Assembly (NCBI RefSeq): GCF_000516515.1
Contig: NZ_KI911784.1
Location: 2,946,881 to 3,010,880, forward strand
Source: Chloroflexus sp. Y-396-1
GTDB lineage: Bacteria; Chloroflexota; Chloroflexia; Chloroflexales; Chloroflexaceae
DNA: 64,000 bases
Direction: 5' to 3'
Notes under the pieces: generated by a model
Told to the model about the DNA's origin: nothing
Database searches by the model: none
Seen by the model: the letters and a program-made list of their open reading frames with translations, nothing else
Position numbers and translations under genes: made by a program
Part shown: positions 51,430 through 60,398 of the stretch, in pieces
Position numbering within the stretch: the stretch's first letter is position 1
How the letters are laid out: the number at the start of each line of letters is the position of its first letter

Positions 51430-52983
51430 GTGACGCAAAATGGCCAGGAACGCCCGGTTGTACTGGAAGCGCGCAATATTACCAAACGTTTCCCCGGTGT
51501 CGTCGCGAACGATAATGTTTCGCTCAAACTGTACAAGGGTGAGGTGCTGGCACTCCTCGGTGAAAACGGCGCCGGTAAATCAACCCTGATGAATATTCTT
51601 TACGGCCTCTACCATCAGGACGAGGGCGAAATTTTCGTTAAAGGTGAGCTGGTTAGGATTACCAACCCGCACGAGTCGATTGCACGCGGTATCGGGATGG
51701 TACACCAGCACTTTCAACTGGTACCGGTGATGACGGTCACCGAAAATATTATTCTTGGCAATGAGGTCACGCACGGCCCCTTTCTCGACCGCAAACGAGC
51801 CGCCGAGCGTATCCGTGCTATTTCTGCGCAGTACAACCTGACCGTCGATCCCGATGCCTTGGTTGCCGATCTCGATGTTGGCGCACAACAACGGGTTGAG
51901 ATTATTAAAGCTCTTTACCGTAACGCCGACATTCTCATTCTTGATGAACCAACTGCCGTATTAACGCCGCAGGAAGCTGATGACCTGGTGCGGGTGATGC
52001 GTACATTAACTGCTCAGGGGACATCGATCATCTTCATTACCCACAAACTGCGGGAAGTGCTGGAGGTAGCCGACCGGATCATTGTGTTGCGTGGTGGTAA
52101 AGTTGTTGGCGAGACAACACCGGCTCAGGCGACAGAAGCCAGTCTGGCGGCGATGATGGTTGGGCGTGAAGTTATTTTGAAGGTCGAAAAGCAGCCCGCC
52201 CGTCCTGGGGCAATCGTGCTTGAAGTGCGTGGATTACGGGTGCGCGATGATCGACAACTTCTGGCTGTCAAAGGGGTCGATCTCGAAGTACGCGCTGGTG
52301 AAATTCTGGGGATTGCTGGCGTTCAGGGTAATGGGCAAACGGAGTTGGTTGCAGCCCTGACCGGTCTTCGCCCCAGTGAAGCAGGTATTATCCGCATTGA
52401 TGGTGTTGATGTAACGAACGCAACACCGCGGAAAATCAGCGAATTAGGTGTTGCTCATATTCCTGAAGATCGTCAGCGTGATGGATTGGTAACCTCGTAC
52501 CCGCTTACAGACAATTCGGTGTTAGAGACATACTATCTTTCGCCTTTTGCCCGTGGAATTGTGCGGAACGATCAGGCAATTAACGAACACTGCGCGCGGC
52601 TGGTCAAAGAGTTTGATGTGCGCACCCCAGGGATCACCGTGCCGGCCAGTTCGCTCAGTGGTGGTAATCAGCAAAAACTGATCGTTGCCCGTGAGTTCAG
52701 TCGTCAGCTCAAATTGTTGATTGCTGCACAACCGACCCGTGGAGTCGATGTCGGCTCAATTGAGTTTATTCATAACCAGATCGTTAAAAAGCGTGACGAA
52801 GGGGTTGCAGTGTTGCTAGTCTCGGCTGAACTCGATGAAATCCTCTCATTGGCCGACCGCATTGCAGTGATGTATCACGGCCAGATTGTTGCAACCGTGA
52901 AAAATGGCGAACTCTCACGCGAAGAGCTGGGTTTGCTGATGGCAGGTGTGACGTTGGATCGTTCAGTCTCGGTTGAAATCTGA
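51430..52983 (+). CDS. Nucleoside/simple-sugar ABC transporter ATPase (two-domain)
   Basis: GTG start with a GAGGT site. The 517-residue protein has two ATPase halves. The first has Walker A GENGAGKSTLMNILYGL and IIKALYRNADILILDEPTAV; the second has a degenerate Walker A GVQGNGQTELVAALTGL and signature LSGGNQQKLIVAREF. This is the NupA/YufO (BMP-type) and RbsA-like architecture. The neighbour add gene makes a nucleoside ligand likely. It works with the permease downstream. A binding lipoprotein and second permease, normally adjacent, are not found in the window. Confidence 0.87.
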   Translation: MTQNGQERPVVLEARNITKRFPGVVANDNVSLKLYKGEVLALLGENGAGKSTLMNILYGLYHQDEGEIFVKGELVRITNPHESIARGIGMVHQHFQLVPVMTVTENIILGNEVTHGPFLDRKRAAERIRAISAQYNLTVDPDALVADLDVGAQQRVEIIKALYRNADILILDEPTAVLTPQEADDLVRVMRTLTAQGTSIIFITHKLREVLEVADRIIVLRGGKVVGETTPAQATEASLAAMMVGREVILKVEKQPARPGAIVLEVRGLRVRDDRQLLAVKGVDLEVRAGEILGIAGVQGNGQTELVAALTGLRPSEAGIIRIDGVDVTNATPRKISELGVAHIPEDRQRDGLVTSYPLTDNSVLETYYLSPFARGIVRNDQAINEHCARLVKEFDVRTPGITVPASSLSGGNQQKLIVAREFSRQLKLLIAAQPTRGVDVGSIEFIHNQIVKKRDEGVAVLLVSAELDEILSLADRIAVMYHGQIVATVKNGELSREELGLLMAGVTLDRSVSVEI

Positions 52984-53126
52984 GATCGTGCTTGAACGAG
53001 CACACTATTCACCTTTCTTATCCGTCTTTTGCCTGCCTGACCAGATAGCAAAGACGTGGGAAGGTGCAAGCCGATACAGCCAAGATTGCACAATATCACT
53101 ACCCGGATGTAGTCAGGGAGAGAAGC

Positions 53127-54266
53127 ATGGCGCAGGCAGCTACTGAAACAGGTGTTCGTCAATCTGCGCTCCGTTTATTATGGGATCGCTGGTCAGGGGT
53201 TCTCGTGCCGATTTTGGCCGTCTTTACGGCGCTCGTGGTGGGTGCATTCATTATCGGTATCACCGGCGCCGACTGGCAGGCGGCATATATTGGCCTCTGG
53301 GAAGGCGCCTTTGGTTCACCACGGGCGCTTGCTGATACAGTAGTTCGTTCGACACCGTTTATTATTTGTGGGCTATGCGTAGCATTGGCATTTAAAGCTG
53401 GTCTCTTCAATATTGGCGCGGAAGGGCAGCTTTACGCTGGTGCGGTCGCCTCAGTCGTGATCGGTACGACGTTACAAATGCCGGCCATGTTTCATATTCC
53501 GGCAGCACTGATTGCAGGAGCGCTGGGTGGCGCAGCCTGGGCAGCGATTGCCGGTTTTCTGAAAGCCCGTACCGGTGCTCACGAAGTGATCAATACGATT
53601 ATGCTCAACTACATTGCGTTGCGCATGACAGATTGGCTGATCCGGAGCAAAACGCCGTACATTCTTGGTGATCCCGCCGATACCACGGGTGCTCGCTCTC
53701 GTCTGGTAGCTGAAACAGCGCGCTTACCGGGGATTCAGGTTGGTAGCTCGACCATTCTTCATCTAGGGATTCCTCTGGCACTGATACTAGTTTTCGTGGT
53801 AGCTTGGTTCCTATATCGAACAACGCTTGGCTTCGAGATGCGAACTGCCGGGACTAATCCTCACGCAGCGCGCTATGCCGGTATCAATGTGCCACGCACG
53901 ATTGTTCTGGCGATGGCAATTGCCGGTGGTCTGGCCGGTATCGCCGGTGCGATTGAGGTCATCGGTGTACGCGGTGCGCTCAGTGCAGACTTTTTTTCGG
54001 GGTTGGGTTTTGATGCGATTGCAGTGGCTCTGTTGGCCCGTGCTAATCCGGTTGGGATCATCTTTTCAGGATTGCTGTGGGGAGGGCTGCTGACCGGTGC
54101 ACGGCTGATGCAGGTACGGGCTAGCCTCTCTATCGATGTGATAAAAATTGTGCAGGCACTGATCATTATGTTTGTGGCCGCCGATCAGATTGTGCGCTTT
54201 ATCTATCGCTTGCCGAAGCGTAAGCCCGGTGAAGAGACCCAACTCTCAAAGGGATGGGGCGGGTAA
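53127..54266 (+). CDS. Nucleoside-type ABC transporter permease
   Basis: ATG at 53127 preferred: GGGAG lies just upstream, while the open frame extends to 53064. About 379 residues and about nine helices: VLVPILAVFTALVVGAFIIG, the FKAGLFNIGAEGQLYAGAVA segment, GAHEVINTIMLNYIALRMTD and AGGLAGIAGAIEVIGVRGAL. These are hallmarks of the BPD_transp_2 family (YufP/NupB). It should be half of the nucleoside channel. Its partner permease (YufQ/NupC type) is absent from this window. An intrinsic terminator lies 90 bases after the stop. Confidence 0.88.
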   Translation: MAQAATETGVRQSALRLLWDRWSGVLVPILAVFTALVVGAFIIGITGADWQAAYIGLWEGAFGSPRALADTVVRSTPFIICGLCVALAFKAGLFNIGAEGQLYAGAVASVVIGTTLQMPAMFHIPAALIAGALGGAAWAAIAGFLKARTGAHEVINTIMLNYIALRMTDWLIRSKTPYILGDPADTTGARSRLVAETARLPGIQVGSSTILHLGIPLALILVFVVAWFLYRTTLGFEMRTAGTNPHAARYAGINVPRTIVLAMAIAGGLAGIAGAIEVIGVRGALSADFFSGLGFDAIAVALLARANPVGIIFSGLLWGGLLTGARLMQVRASLSIDVIKIVQALIIMFVAADQIVRFIYRLPKRKPGEETQLSKGWGG

Positions 54267-54355
54267 GTGGTGCCGCGTATCTGTTCAGCACTGGTATGAG
54301 GATAGGCGAGAGAACCTTTTGCTGATAGCCACAAGCAGTTTTTGTGTAGCCAGCG

Positions 54356-54380
54356 ACGGCGCTCGGCAGAGCGCCGTTTT
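54356..54380 (+). terminator. Intrinsic terminator before the thioesterase gene
   Basis: ACGGCGCTC-ggca-GAGCGCCGT followed by TTT: a perfect 9-base-pair stem with a T-run, the cleanest intrinsic terminator in the window. It ends the nucleoside transporter unit, only 21 bases before the next start codon. Confidence 0.75.
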
Positions 54381-54401
54381 GTACCGCTAGGATCGAACGA
54401 T

Positions 54402-54902
54402 ATGAGCGACATGTCGTTGCAACATCGACCGGCACGGGCTGCCAATGAAGAGCGGATGGCTGAGATTATCTTGCCGCATCAAACAAATGGATACGGAACG
54501 ATGTTTGGCGGTGATGTGATGGCTTTGATGGATAAAGCTGCGGCCATCGCTGCGCTGCGTTTCTGCCGCTTACCGGTCGTTACTGCTTCTACCGAACGGA
54601 TTGATTTTCGTACCCCGATCGGTCAGGGAGAAATTGTTGAAGCGTTCTCGCGAGTTATTTACGTGGGACGCAGCTCGATGGTGGTGCGAGTACATCTCTT
54701 TGCCGAGCATCCGTTGATCGGTGATCGGCGCCTATGCACAACCGGCTACTTCAGTATGGTGGCTATTAACCGCGAAGGCGGCCCGGCGCCAGTCGTACCA
54801 CAATTGTTGCTCCTCGATGATGAGGCGCGGGCAGAACATGCTATTGGGGCTGAGATTCACGCTGCAATTGCTGCACGACGTCATAAACGAACCACAGGAT
54901 AA
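54402..54902 (+). CDS. Acyl-CoA thioesterase, hotdog fold
   Basis: ATG at 54402 chosen (MSDMSLQHRPARAANEERMA); the frame runs further up through the terminator, which argues against the longer form. About 166 residues: LPHQTNGYGTMFGGDVMALM (substrate loop and helix), ERIDFRTPIGQGEIVE and the YFSMVAINRE strand. Same family as the protein at 13563-14105 and likely a medium- or short-chain acyl-CoA hydrolase. The flavin reductase gene starts 2 bases after its stop. Confidence 0.87.
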   Translation: MSDMSLQHRPARAANEERMAEIILPHQTNGYGTMFGGDVMALMDKAAAIAALRFCRLPVVTASTERIDFRTPIGQGEIVEAFSRVIYVGRSSMVVRVHLFAEHPLIGDRRLCTTGYFSMVAINREGGPAPVVPQLLLLDDEARAEHAIGAEIHAAIAARRHKRTTG

Positions 54903-54904
54903 CC

Positions 54905-55372
54905 ATGATCGACGAATCACTCTTTCGCCAGACTATGAGTCACTTTGCCTCCGGTGTAACGGTGGTGACAACGGCTCTTGGTGATCGCCTGGCCGGTCTG
55001 ACGGTCAGCTCGTTTGCTTCATTATCACTCAACCCACCGCTGGTGCTGATTTGCATTGACCATAATGCTGCCAGCCATGACGTTATTGCCGCTGCCGGTC
55101 AGTTTGCGGTGAACATCCTGGCTGAAGATCAGGAATATCTCTCGCGGCGATTTGCGATGCATGACGGAGCAAAATTTGCACCGCACAGCTTTACTATGTC
55201 ACCTAATGGTTTGCCGTTGCTCAACGGGGTATTGGCGCAGATCGAGTGTCGGCTCTACGATAAGCTGCCCGGTGGGGATCATACAATCTTCGTAGGGGAA
55301 GTGATCGCGGCACGAGTTTTCGGGGGCAGACCTCTGCTCTATTACCGATCAGGCTACCATCAGTTGGGGTAA
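54905..55372 (+). CDS. Flavin reductase-like FMN-binding protein
   Basis: A 155-residue protein with the split-barrel flavin reductase pattern: LFRQTMSHFASGVTVVTTAL, LAGLTVSSFASLSLNPPLVL, then NAASHDVIAAAGQFAVNILA and the C-terminal PLLYYRSGYHQLG. Such enzymes bind FMN and use NAD(P)H to supply reduced flavin to a partner oxygenase. No oxygenase lies nearby. Its gene follows the thioesterase by 2 bases, so both are in one unit. It may instead be an FMN-binding oxidoreductase of other function. Confidence 0.85.
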   Translation: MIDESLFRQTMSHFASGVTVVTTALGDRLAGLTVSSFASLSLNPPLVLICIDHNAASHDVIAAAGQFAVNILAEDQEYLSRRFAMHDGAKFAPHSFTMSPNGLPLLNGVLAQIECRLYDKLPGGDHTIFVGEVIAARVFGGRPLLYYRSGYHQLG

Positions 55373-55389
55373 CTAGTGGCTAGGTTGAA

Positions 55390-56340
55390 ATGTATTTGAC
55401 CAGGGAGATCGTATTAGAAATGAACGAATCAAGCATTGACATCCTACCCCTTGCGATAAAAGAATCACATCAGCTTTACCGAACACGGATCGCAATAGGT
55501 CATGTTCGAACCTGCACATGCCCCTCTAATCACCTTAACTGCCTGACAGCAAAAGAGTGGATAAAATGTCAGCTTGGCGTTTGGCAATTTGCATATGAAG
55601 GGCGAGACATTAGAGATAAAAATGTACATCCAGCAACCTTTCCTATTGCGCTTGCGAAACGAGTTATTAGTCTCTTCACCCACGAAGGTGAGCTCGTCTT
55701 GGATCCGTTTGTAGGGAGCGGAACAACGCTTGTTGCAGCACGAGAACTCAATAGAAATGCTATCGGTTTTGATCTTCAAGAGAAATATATTGACCTCTGT
55801 GTTGAGCGTTTAGCATCTCATGATCTGTTCAATCGCGCTCAACAGATTGCGGTTCACGATGACGCTCGCAACATTCCTGCATATCTGCAACCAGAGACTA
55901 TCAGCCTGATCTGGACCTCGCCTCCCTATGCCAATCTTCTTAACAGGAAACGACTGAATAAATCGAGGCGTGATCGAAAGAATGAACAATTTGGGAGAAT
56001 TGAACAGTACTCGCAAGACCCACGCGATTTGGGTACTATGCAACTCGAAGAGTATACAAAAGCGATGGGAGACATTTTTGAGATGTTATTGCCATTGCTC
56101 AAACCGAAAGCTCACTGTGTCATTAACGTTCCTGATATGTGGTGGGAAGATAGGCGCATTACTATTCACGTAGCATTAATTGAAGAGTTGCGGCAACGAG
56201 GGTATGAGCTTAGAAATATCATCATTTGGGACAGAACGAACATTGTAAATAAAGTGGGTATATTCGGATGGCCAAGCAATTACATAACAATGGGAACAAC
56301 ATTTGAGTATCTCTTGGACTTTTGGAGACCACAGATATGA
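55390..56340 (+). CDS. DNA N4-cytosine methyltransferase of a type II system
   Basis: A 316-residue methyltransferase. Start at ATG 55390 or ATG 55420 cannot be settled. Motif I (VLDPFVGSGTTLVAARELNR) lies at about 103-122 and motif IV is TSPPYAN at about 180-186; SPPY favours an N4-cytosine product. The order I then IV is a permuted form of the usual beta class. The C-terminal part (LRNIIIWDRTNI, TFEYLLDFWRP) is standard. It overlaps the restriction enzyme gene by 4 bases (ATGA). Codon use is AT-richer than the neighbours (many AGA, ATA, TTA codons), a sign of transfer. Confidence 0.88.
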   Translation: MYLTREIVLEMNESSIDILPLAIKESHQLYRTRIAIGHVRTCTCPSNHLNCLTAKEWIKCQLGVWQFAYEGRDIRDKNVHPATFPIALAKRVISLFTHEGELVLDPFVGSGTTLVAARELNRNAIGFDLQEKYIDLCVERLASHDLFNRAQQIAVHDDARNIPAYLQPETISLIWTSPPYANLLNRKRLNKSRRDRKNEQFGRIEQYSQDPRDLGTMQLEEYTKAMGDIFEMLLPLLKPKAHCVINVPDMWWEDRRITIHVALIEELRQRGYELRNIIIWDRTNIVNKVGIFGWPSNYITMGTTFEYLLDFWRPQI

Positions 56341-57149
56341 AGCTTTACACTAAAGCTGAGTTGATATCACTCATTCGTGAGGTAAGTGCGGCGGGATGGC
56401 ACAAGAGCGTGAAGCAGACCAAAGATACTCGTAACGATGGTGCGGTTGGGAATACATTGGAGATGTTACTTGGTCTTCAAGAGAATAATCTCCCTATACC
56501 AAATGTGCAGGAATGGGAACTCAAAGGCCAACGATCGCAGACGAGATCTCTTGTAACCTTGAAGCATATAGAACCTTCACCGCGCGGTGCAAAAATCGTG
56601 ACGAATCTTTTGCTTCCAAAGTATGGTTGGCAGCATCAAGGAGCTGGAACGAAATATCCAGCTAGTGCGATGAGTTTTAGATTAACAGTAAGTGCCACAA
56701 GTTATACTAACCGCGGATTTCGACTATCGCTTGATCGGGAGGAAGGTAAACTTCGTCTCATATTTGACAAAACTCAAGCTGATATTCGCGATCCCAATAT
56801 TGCGAGTTGGTTAGCATCAGTTAGACAACGAACAGGTCTTGGCGCTCTCGATCCGGAGCCTTATTGGGGATTAAAAGATTTGGAGCATGAGATTGGCGCG
56901 AAGGTAAAGAATTGCTTCTACGTTGTGGCAGATACAAAAGTTGAAGATGGATACGAATTCTTTCGTTACACGAAAATGTTCATATTGTCAGGTTTCTCTT
57001 TCGACAGCTTTTTGAATTGTATAGAAGAGGGAATAATCTTTGTTGATTTCGATGCACGCACAGGTCATAATCATGGGACAAAATTCAGAATTAGGCAACA
57101 TCATTGGAGCAAGCTGTATGAAAATGTTGAAGAGATCTGCTTAATCTGA
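56337..57149 (+). CDS. MvaI/BcnI-type type II restriction endonuclease
   Basis: ATG at 56337 chosen, with GGAG 9 bases before. The 270-residue protein matches the MvaI/BcnI endonuclease family: SAAGWHKSVKQ, GAVGNTLEMLLGLQENNLPI, the ELKGQRSQTRSLVTL segment with the E-x-K catalytic pair, IEPSPRGAK and late NHGTKFRIRQHHW with the conserved histidines. MvaI cuts CC^WGG and BcnI cuts CC^SGG as monomers, so the target probably has a CCNGG-like shape; the exact site cannot be read. The partner methyltransferase precedes it. AT-rich composition supports horizontal acquisition. Confidence 0.88.
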   Translation: MKLYTKAELISLIREVSAAGWHKSVKQTKDTRNDGAVGNTLEMLLGLQENNLPIPNVQEWELKGQRSQTRSLVTLKHIEPSPRGAKIVTNLLLPKYGWQHQGAGTKYPASAMSFRLTVSATSYTNRGFRLSLDREEGKLRLIFDKTQADIRDPNIASWLASVRQRTGLGALDPEPYWGLKDLEHEIGAKVKNCFYVVADTKVEDGYEFFRYTKMFILSGFSFDSFLNCIEEGIIFVDFDARTGHNHGTKFRIRQHHWSKLYENVEEICLI

Positions 57150-57164
57150 TAATTATTACTTAGT

Positions 57165-57968
57165 ATGTATGCGAAACAAATGCTCATTCTGCTGGGAGTG
57201 ACGATCTACCTGGCGGCGTGTACGATGGCGCCGATCAAGGTTGACAGTCCGGTTATCGTTCCAACGCTTCTGTCAACTCCCACAGCACCTCCTGATACTG
57301 ACGCTACCTGGCGTTTGATAGCCTCGGGAGTCGAAATTCGCCAGATCGAAGCACCGGGATTACCGGTACAAATCGTGCGGATCGATCCAACGCAAGTACG
57401 ATTTTTCGTTGCCTATGATCCGACTAAGCCCCGTACTTTGCAGGCATGGGCAGTGCAGTACGGTGCTGTAGCCGCGATTAATGGTGGATTTTTCGATCAG
57501 TATGGAGAGCCGGTGGCACTCCTGATCAGCGATCAACGGGTGATTGGAACCAGCTATGTCGATCAAGGTGGGATGTTTGCCATTGATGCGCAAGGCAGGC
57601 CCCATCTCTGGTCGCTGGCCGAACAACCTTACGATGGGAAGCCCTTTGAACAGGCCATTCAGGGCTGGCCGCTGCTGGTCAAAACACACGGGGAAGCCGC
57701 TTACACGAAAACAGATGATCAGCGTGCGCGGCGGAGTGCGATTGCGCTCGATCAGAATGGTCGGGTCTTGTTGATTGTTGCCCCTGGTGCCAGCTTTAGC
57801 CTTGCCGAATGGTCGCAATTCCTGGCGACGGTTGATCTGGCCATTGAGGTTGCAGTTAACCTTGATGGTGGTTCTTCGAGTGGTCTGATAGCACAGGGGC
57901 ATCAAGGTGGTGTCCGTGTCGACCCATTCGTACCGCTCCCCTTCGCGCTCTTGATCCTGCCGCTTTGA
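57165..57968 (+). CDS. Phosphodiester glycosidase (NAGPA)-family lipoprotein
   Basis: A 267-residue exported protein. The N-terminus carries a lipobox (IYLAACTM), so it is membrane-anchored outside. The NAGPA domain follows: GAVAAINGGFFDQYGEPVAL, RARRSAIALDQNGRVLL and NLDGGSSSGL, the conserved triple of the family. Members hydrolyse phosphodiester glycosidic bonds, including in cell-wall polymers and exopolysaccharide. Start ATG 57165 or ATG 57180; neither has a clear ribosome-binding site. It follows the restriction genes by 15 bases but resembles the native genes in composition, so it probably belongs to the following envelope cluster. Confidence 0.85.
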   Translation: MYAKQMLILLGVTIYLAACTMAPIKVDSPVIVPTLLSTPTAPPDTDATWRLIASGVEIRQIEAPGLPVQIVRIDPTQVRFFVAYDPTKPRTLQAWAVQYGAVAAINGGFFDQYGEPVALLISDQRVIGTSYVDQGGMFAIDAQGRPHLWSLAEQPYDGKPFEQAIQGWPLLVKTHGEAAYTKTDDQRARRSAIALDQNGRVLLIVAPGASFSLAEWSQFLATVDLAIEVAVNLDGGSSSGLIAQGHQGGVRVDPFVPLPFALLILPL

Positions 57969-58047
57969 CATTCGGCAATAGCAAGGGTAAGATGCACAAA
58001 GATGATCGAATAGCGATAGCTCTGTCATTACAGTTAAAGGAATATCG

Positions 58048-59091
58048 GTGCGTCACTGGAAATTATGGCTTGGATTGATCATTAGTCTTGCTTTTCTGGC
58101 TATTGCGCTCTATGGCCTCGATCTGGCTCATTTCTGGGAGGCATTGCGTGAGGCAAATTATTGGTGGTTGATTCCAGGGGTTGTTGTCTATTTCATCACG
58201 GTCTGGATACGAACCTGGCGCTGGCAGTCGATGCTCAACCATATTGCCTCGGTGCCGTTGCGCACGCTGTTCCCGATTGTCGTGATTGGTTACATGGGAA
58301 ATAACGTCTATCCGGCGCGGGCAGGCGAGGTACTCCGTAGTTACGTACTCCGACGAAACTGTGGTATCGCGATGAGTGCTTCTTTGGCGACTGTAGTGCT
58401 CGAGCGGTTGTTCGACGGACTGGTCATGCTGCTTTTTGTAGCTGTTACCCTGCCTTTTACACCGTTACCACCAATGTTTCGCTCGCTGGTGATTGGGTTC
58501 AGTGGCATTTTTCTGATCGCGTTGATCGGATTTATTTGGTTGGCTGCCCGTCCGCAGCGCATGAGTCGTTTCTATACCATGCTGGTTGATCGCTTTGCAC
58601 CAGACCGGTTGCGGCCACACATTCATGGCCTCTTTGATCGCTTTATCATTGGTTTGCAATCACTGCGTAGCCCACGTGAAATGATCGTGATCCTGTTAAC
58701 ATCGACCCTGATCTGGTTGGGAGAGACGCTGAAGTACTGGTTTGTGATGCATGCCTTCCCCTTTGAGGTCTCTTTTCTGGTGCTGATGTTGATGACGGCA
58801 GTGGTAAATCTGTTTACGACAATTCCCTCAACACCGGGGTATGTGGGCACCTTTGATGCACCGGGGATTGCTATTTTGACCCAATTTGGCGTCGTGCACG
58901 CAGTTGCTGCCGGTTATACTCTGGTGCTGCATGTTGCATTATGGTTGCCGGTGACTCTGCTCGGTGCCTGGTATATGTTGCGCCAGAGTTTGACCTGGCG
59001 TGATATGGATCGGGCAGCAGCGTTGCGTGCGTCGGGCACAGCCGAGAGTGACATCACTGAACCGGCAAACCCTCAGAAGGTGCTGCCATGA
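58048..59091 (+). CDS. UPF0104/LPG synthase transmembrane-domain protein
   Basis: GTG start with AAAGGA 6 bases upstream. The 347-residue protein has about eight helices and matches the flippase-like region of lysylphosphatidylglycerol synthases (GYMGNNVYPARAGEVLRSYV, FTTIPSTPGYVGTFDAPGI). The aminoacyl-transferase domain is absent, so it should be a lipid-flipping or binding partner rather than an MprF-type synthase. It overlaps the oxidoreductase gene by 4 bases (ATGA), tying the two together. Confidence 0.88.
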   Translation: MRHWKLWLGLIISLAFLAIALYGLDLAHFWEALREANYWWLIPGVVVYFITVWIRTWRWQSMLNHIASVPLRTLFPIVVIGYMGNNVYPARAGEVLRSYVLRRNCGIAMSASLATVVLERLFDGLVMLLFVAVTLPFTPLPPMFRSLVIGFSGIFLIALIGFIWLAARPQRMSRFYTMLVDRFAPDRLRPHIHGLFDRFIIGLQSLRSPREMIVILLTSTLIWLGETLKYWFVMHAFPFEVSFLVLMLMTAVVNLFTTIPSTPGYVGTFDAPGIAILTQFGVVHAVAAGYTLVLHVALWLPVTLLGAWYMLRQSLTWRDMDRAAALRASGTAESDITEPANPQKVLP

Positions 59092-60398
59092 AGATTGCTG
59101 TCGTCGGCGCCGGTATTGCCGGTCTTAGCGCGGCCTACGATCTTGCCGGTCAGGGTCACTCAGTCACTGTTTATGAAGCAAGCGCACAATTGGGTGGGTT
59201 AGCCAGCGGCTTTCGTGATTCAGGTTGGGAATGGCCGCTTGAACGGTTTTACCACCATATCTTTACAACCGATCATGCCATTATCGAGCTGACCAATGAA
59301 ATTGGGATGCGTGACCGTCTCTTCTTTCGAGCGCCGGTCACAGCTCAGTGGTGGAGGGGACGCGGTTATGCCCTCGATGGTGTCCTGCCGGTGTTGCGTT
59401 TCCCTGGCTTACCTTTCATTGACCGGCTACGTTTCGGACTCACTGCCTTTTATCTGAAGTTTGTAACTCGGAACTGGCAAAAGCTCGAACGGGTTACAGC
59501 GATGTCTTGGACCGAGCGTTTTGCAGGGCAGCGGGTGGCGCAGGTTATCTGGCGGCCGTTGTTGGAAGGTAAATTTGGCCCACATGCTGATGAAGTAAAC
59601 ATGGCTTGGCTTTGGGCGCGCCTACGTGCACGTAGCTTTAAGCTGGGCTATTTTCGGGGTGGGTTTCAAGCTTTCGCTGATGAACTGGGGGCTGCATGTT
59701 GCCGCCGTGGAGTGCAAATTTTCCTTCAGACACCGGTCAATGTCGTTACCCAGACAACAAACGGATGGCAAATTATTGCTTCTCAGTCACTACCGGTCGA
59801 ATTTGATGCGTTGCTGGTGACCGGTGCGCCGGGATTGCTGGCTCGGCTGGTGCCATCTCTGCCAGCCAGTTATTTGGGGCAATTGTGCCAGTTGCATTCG
59901 ATGGGGGCAGTTGTGATGACGATTGCGCTTCGTCGTCCACTGACCGATGGTATCTACTGGCTCAATCTACCTAAAGATGAATTTCCGTTTCTGGCTCTCG
60001 TCGAGCATACCAACTTTATTGAACCGGTGCATTATGGCGGTGACCATCTCATTTATTGTGGAGACTATCTCGATCCCGATCACGAGTATTTTCGGCTTGA
60101 TGCGCAAACGTTGCTTGAACGATTTTTGCCAGCTCTACGCCGTATTAATCCTGCTTTTCAACCGGATTGGATACGTACCTTCTGGCTCCATCGCGAAACG
60201 TATGCCCAGCCGATAGTGCCGGTCAACCATAGCCGTAACATTCCGCCGATTACAACCCCACTTTCTGGTTTGTACTGGGCGAGTATGAGTCAGGTCTACC
60301 CCTGGGATCGTGGGACGAACTATGCGGTTGAATTAGGGAGACGGGCCGCTCGTATCATTCACGAATATGCTGATCAGCATCGGTATGCGGTACATTAG
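59088..60398 (+). CDS. FAD-dependent oxidoreductase, protoporphyrinogen-oxidase-like
   Basis: A 436-residue flavoprotein with the dinucleotide motif VVGAGIAGLSAAYDLAGQGH, the conserved YEASAQLGGLASGF stretch, and a C-terminal flavin segment (SGLYWASMSQVYPWDRGTNY). It belongs to the amine-oxidase/protoporphyrinogen-oxidase-like superfamily, where phytoene desaturases and UDP-galactopyranose mutase also sit. Its overlap with the UPF0104 membrane protein suggests a lipid, polyprenyl or sugar-lipid substrate; the reaction is not known. The unit ends here. Confidence 0.8.
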   Translation: MKIAVVGAGIAGLSAAYDLAGQGHSVTVYEASAQLGGLASGFRDSGWEWPLERFYHHIFTTDHAIIELTNEIGMRDRLFFRAPVTAQWWRGRGYALDGVLPVLRFPGLPFIDRLRFGLTAFYLKFVTRNWQKLERVTAMSWTERFAGQRVAQVIWRPLLEGKFGPHADEVNMAWLWARLRARSFKLGYFRGGFQAFADELGAACCRRGVQIFLQTPVNVVTQTTNGWQIIASQSLPVEFDALLVTGAPGLLARLVPSLPASYLGQLCQLHSMGAVVMTIALRRPLTDGIYWLNLPKDEFPFLALVEHTNFIEPVHYGGDHLIYCGDYLDPDHEYFRLDAQTLLERFLPALRRINPAFQPDWIRTFWLHRETYAQPIVPVNHSRNIPPITTPLSGLYWASMSQVYPWDRGTNYAVELGRRAARIIHEYADQHRYAVH

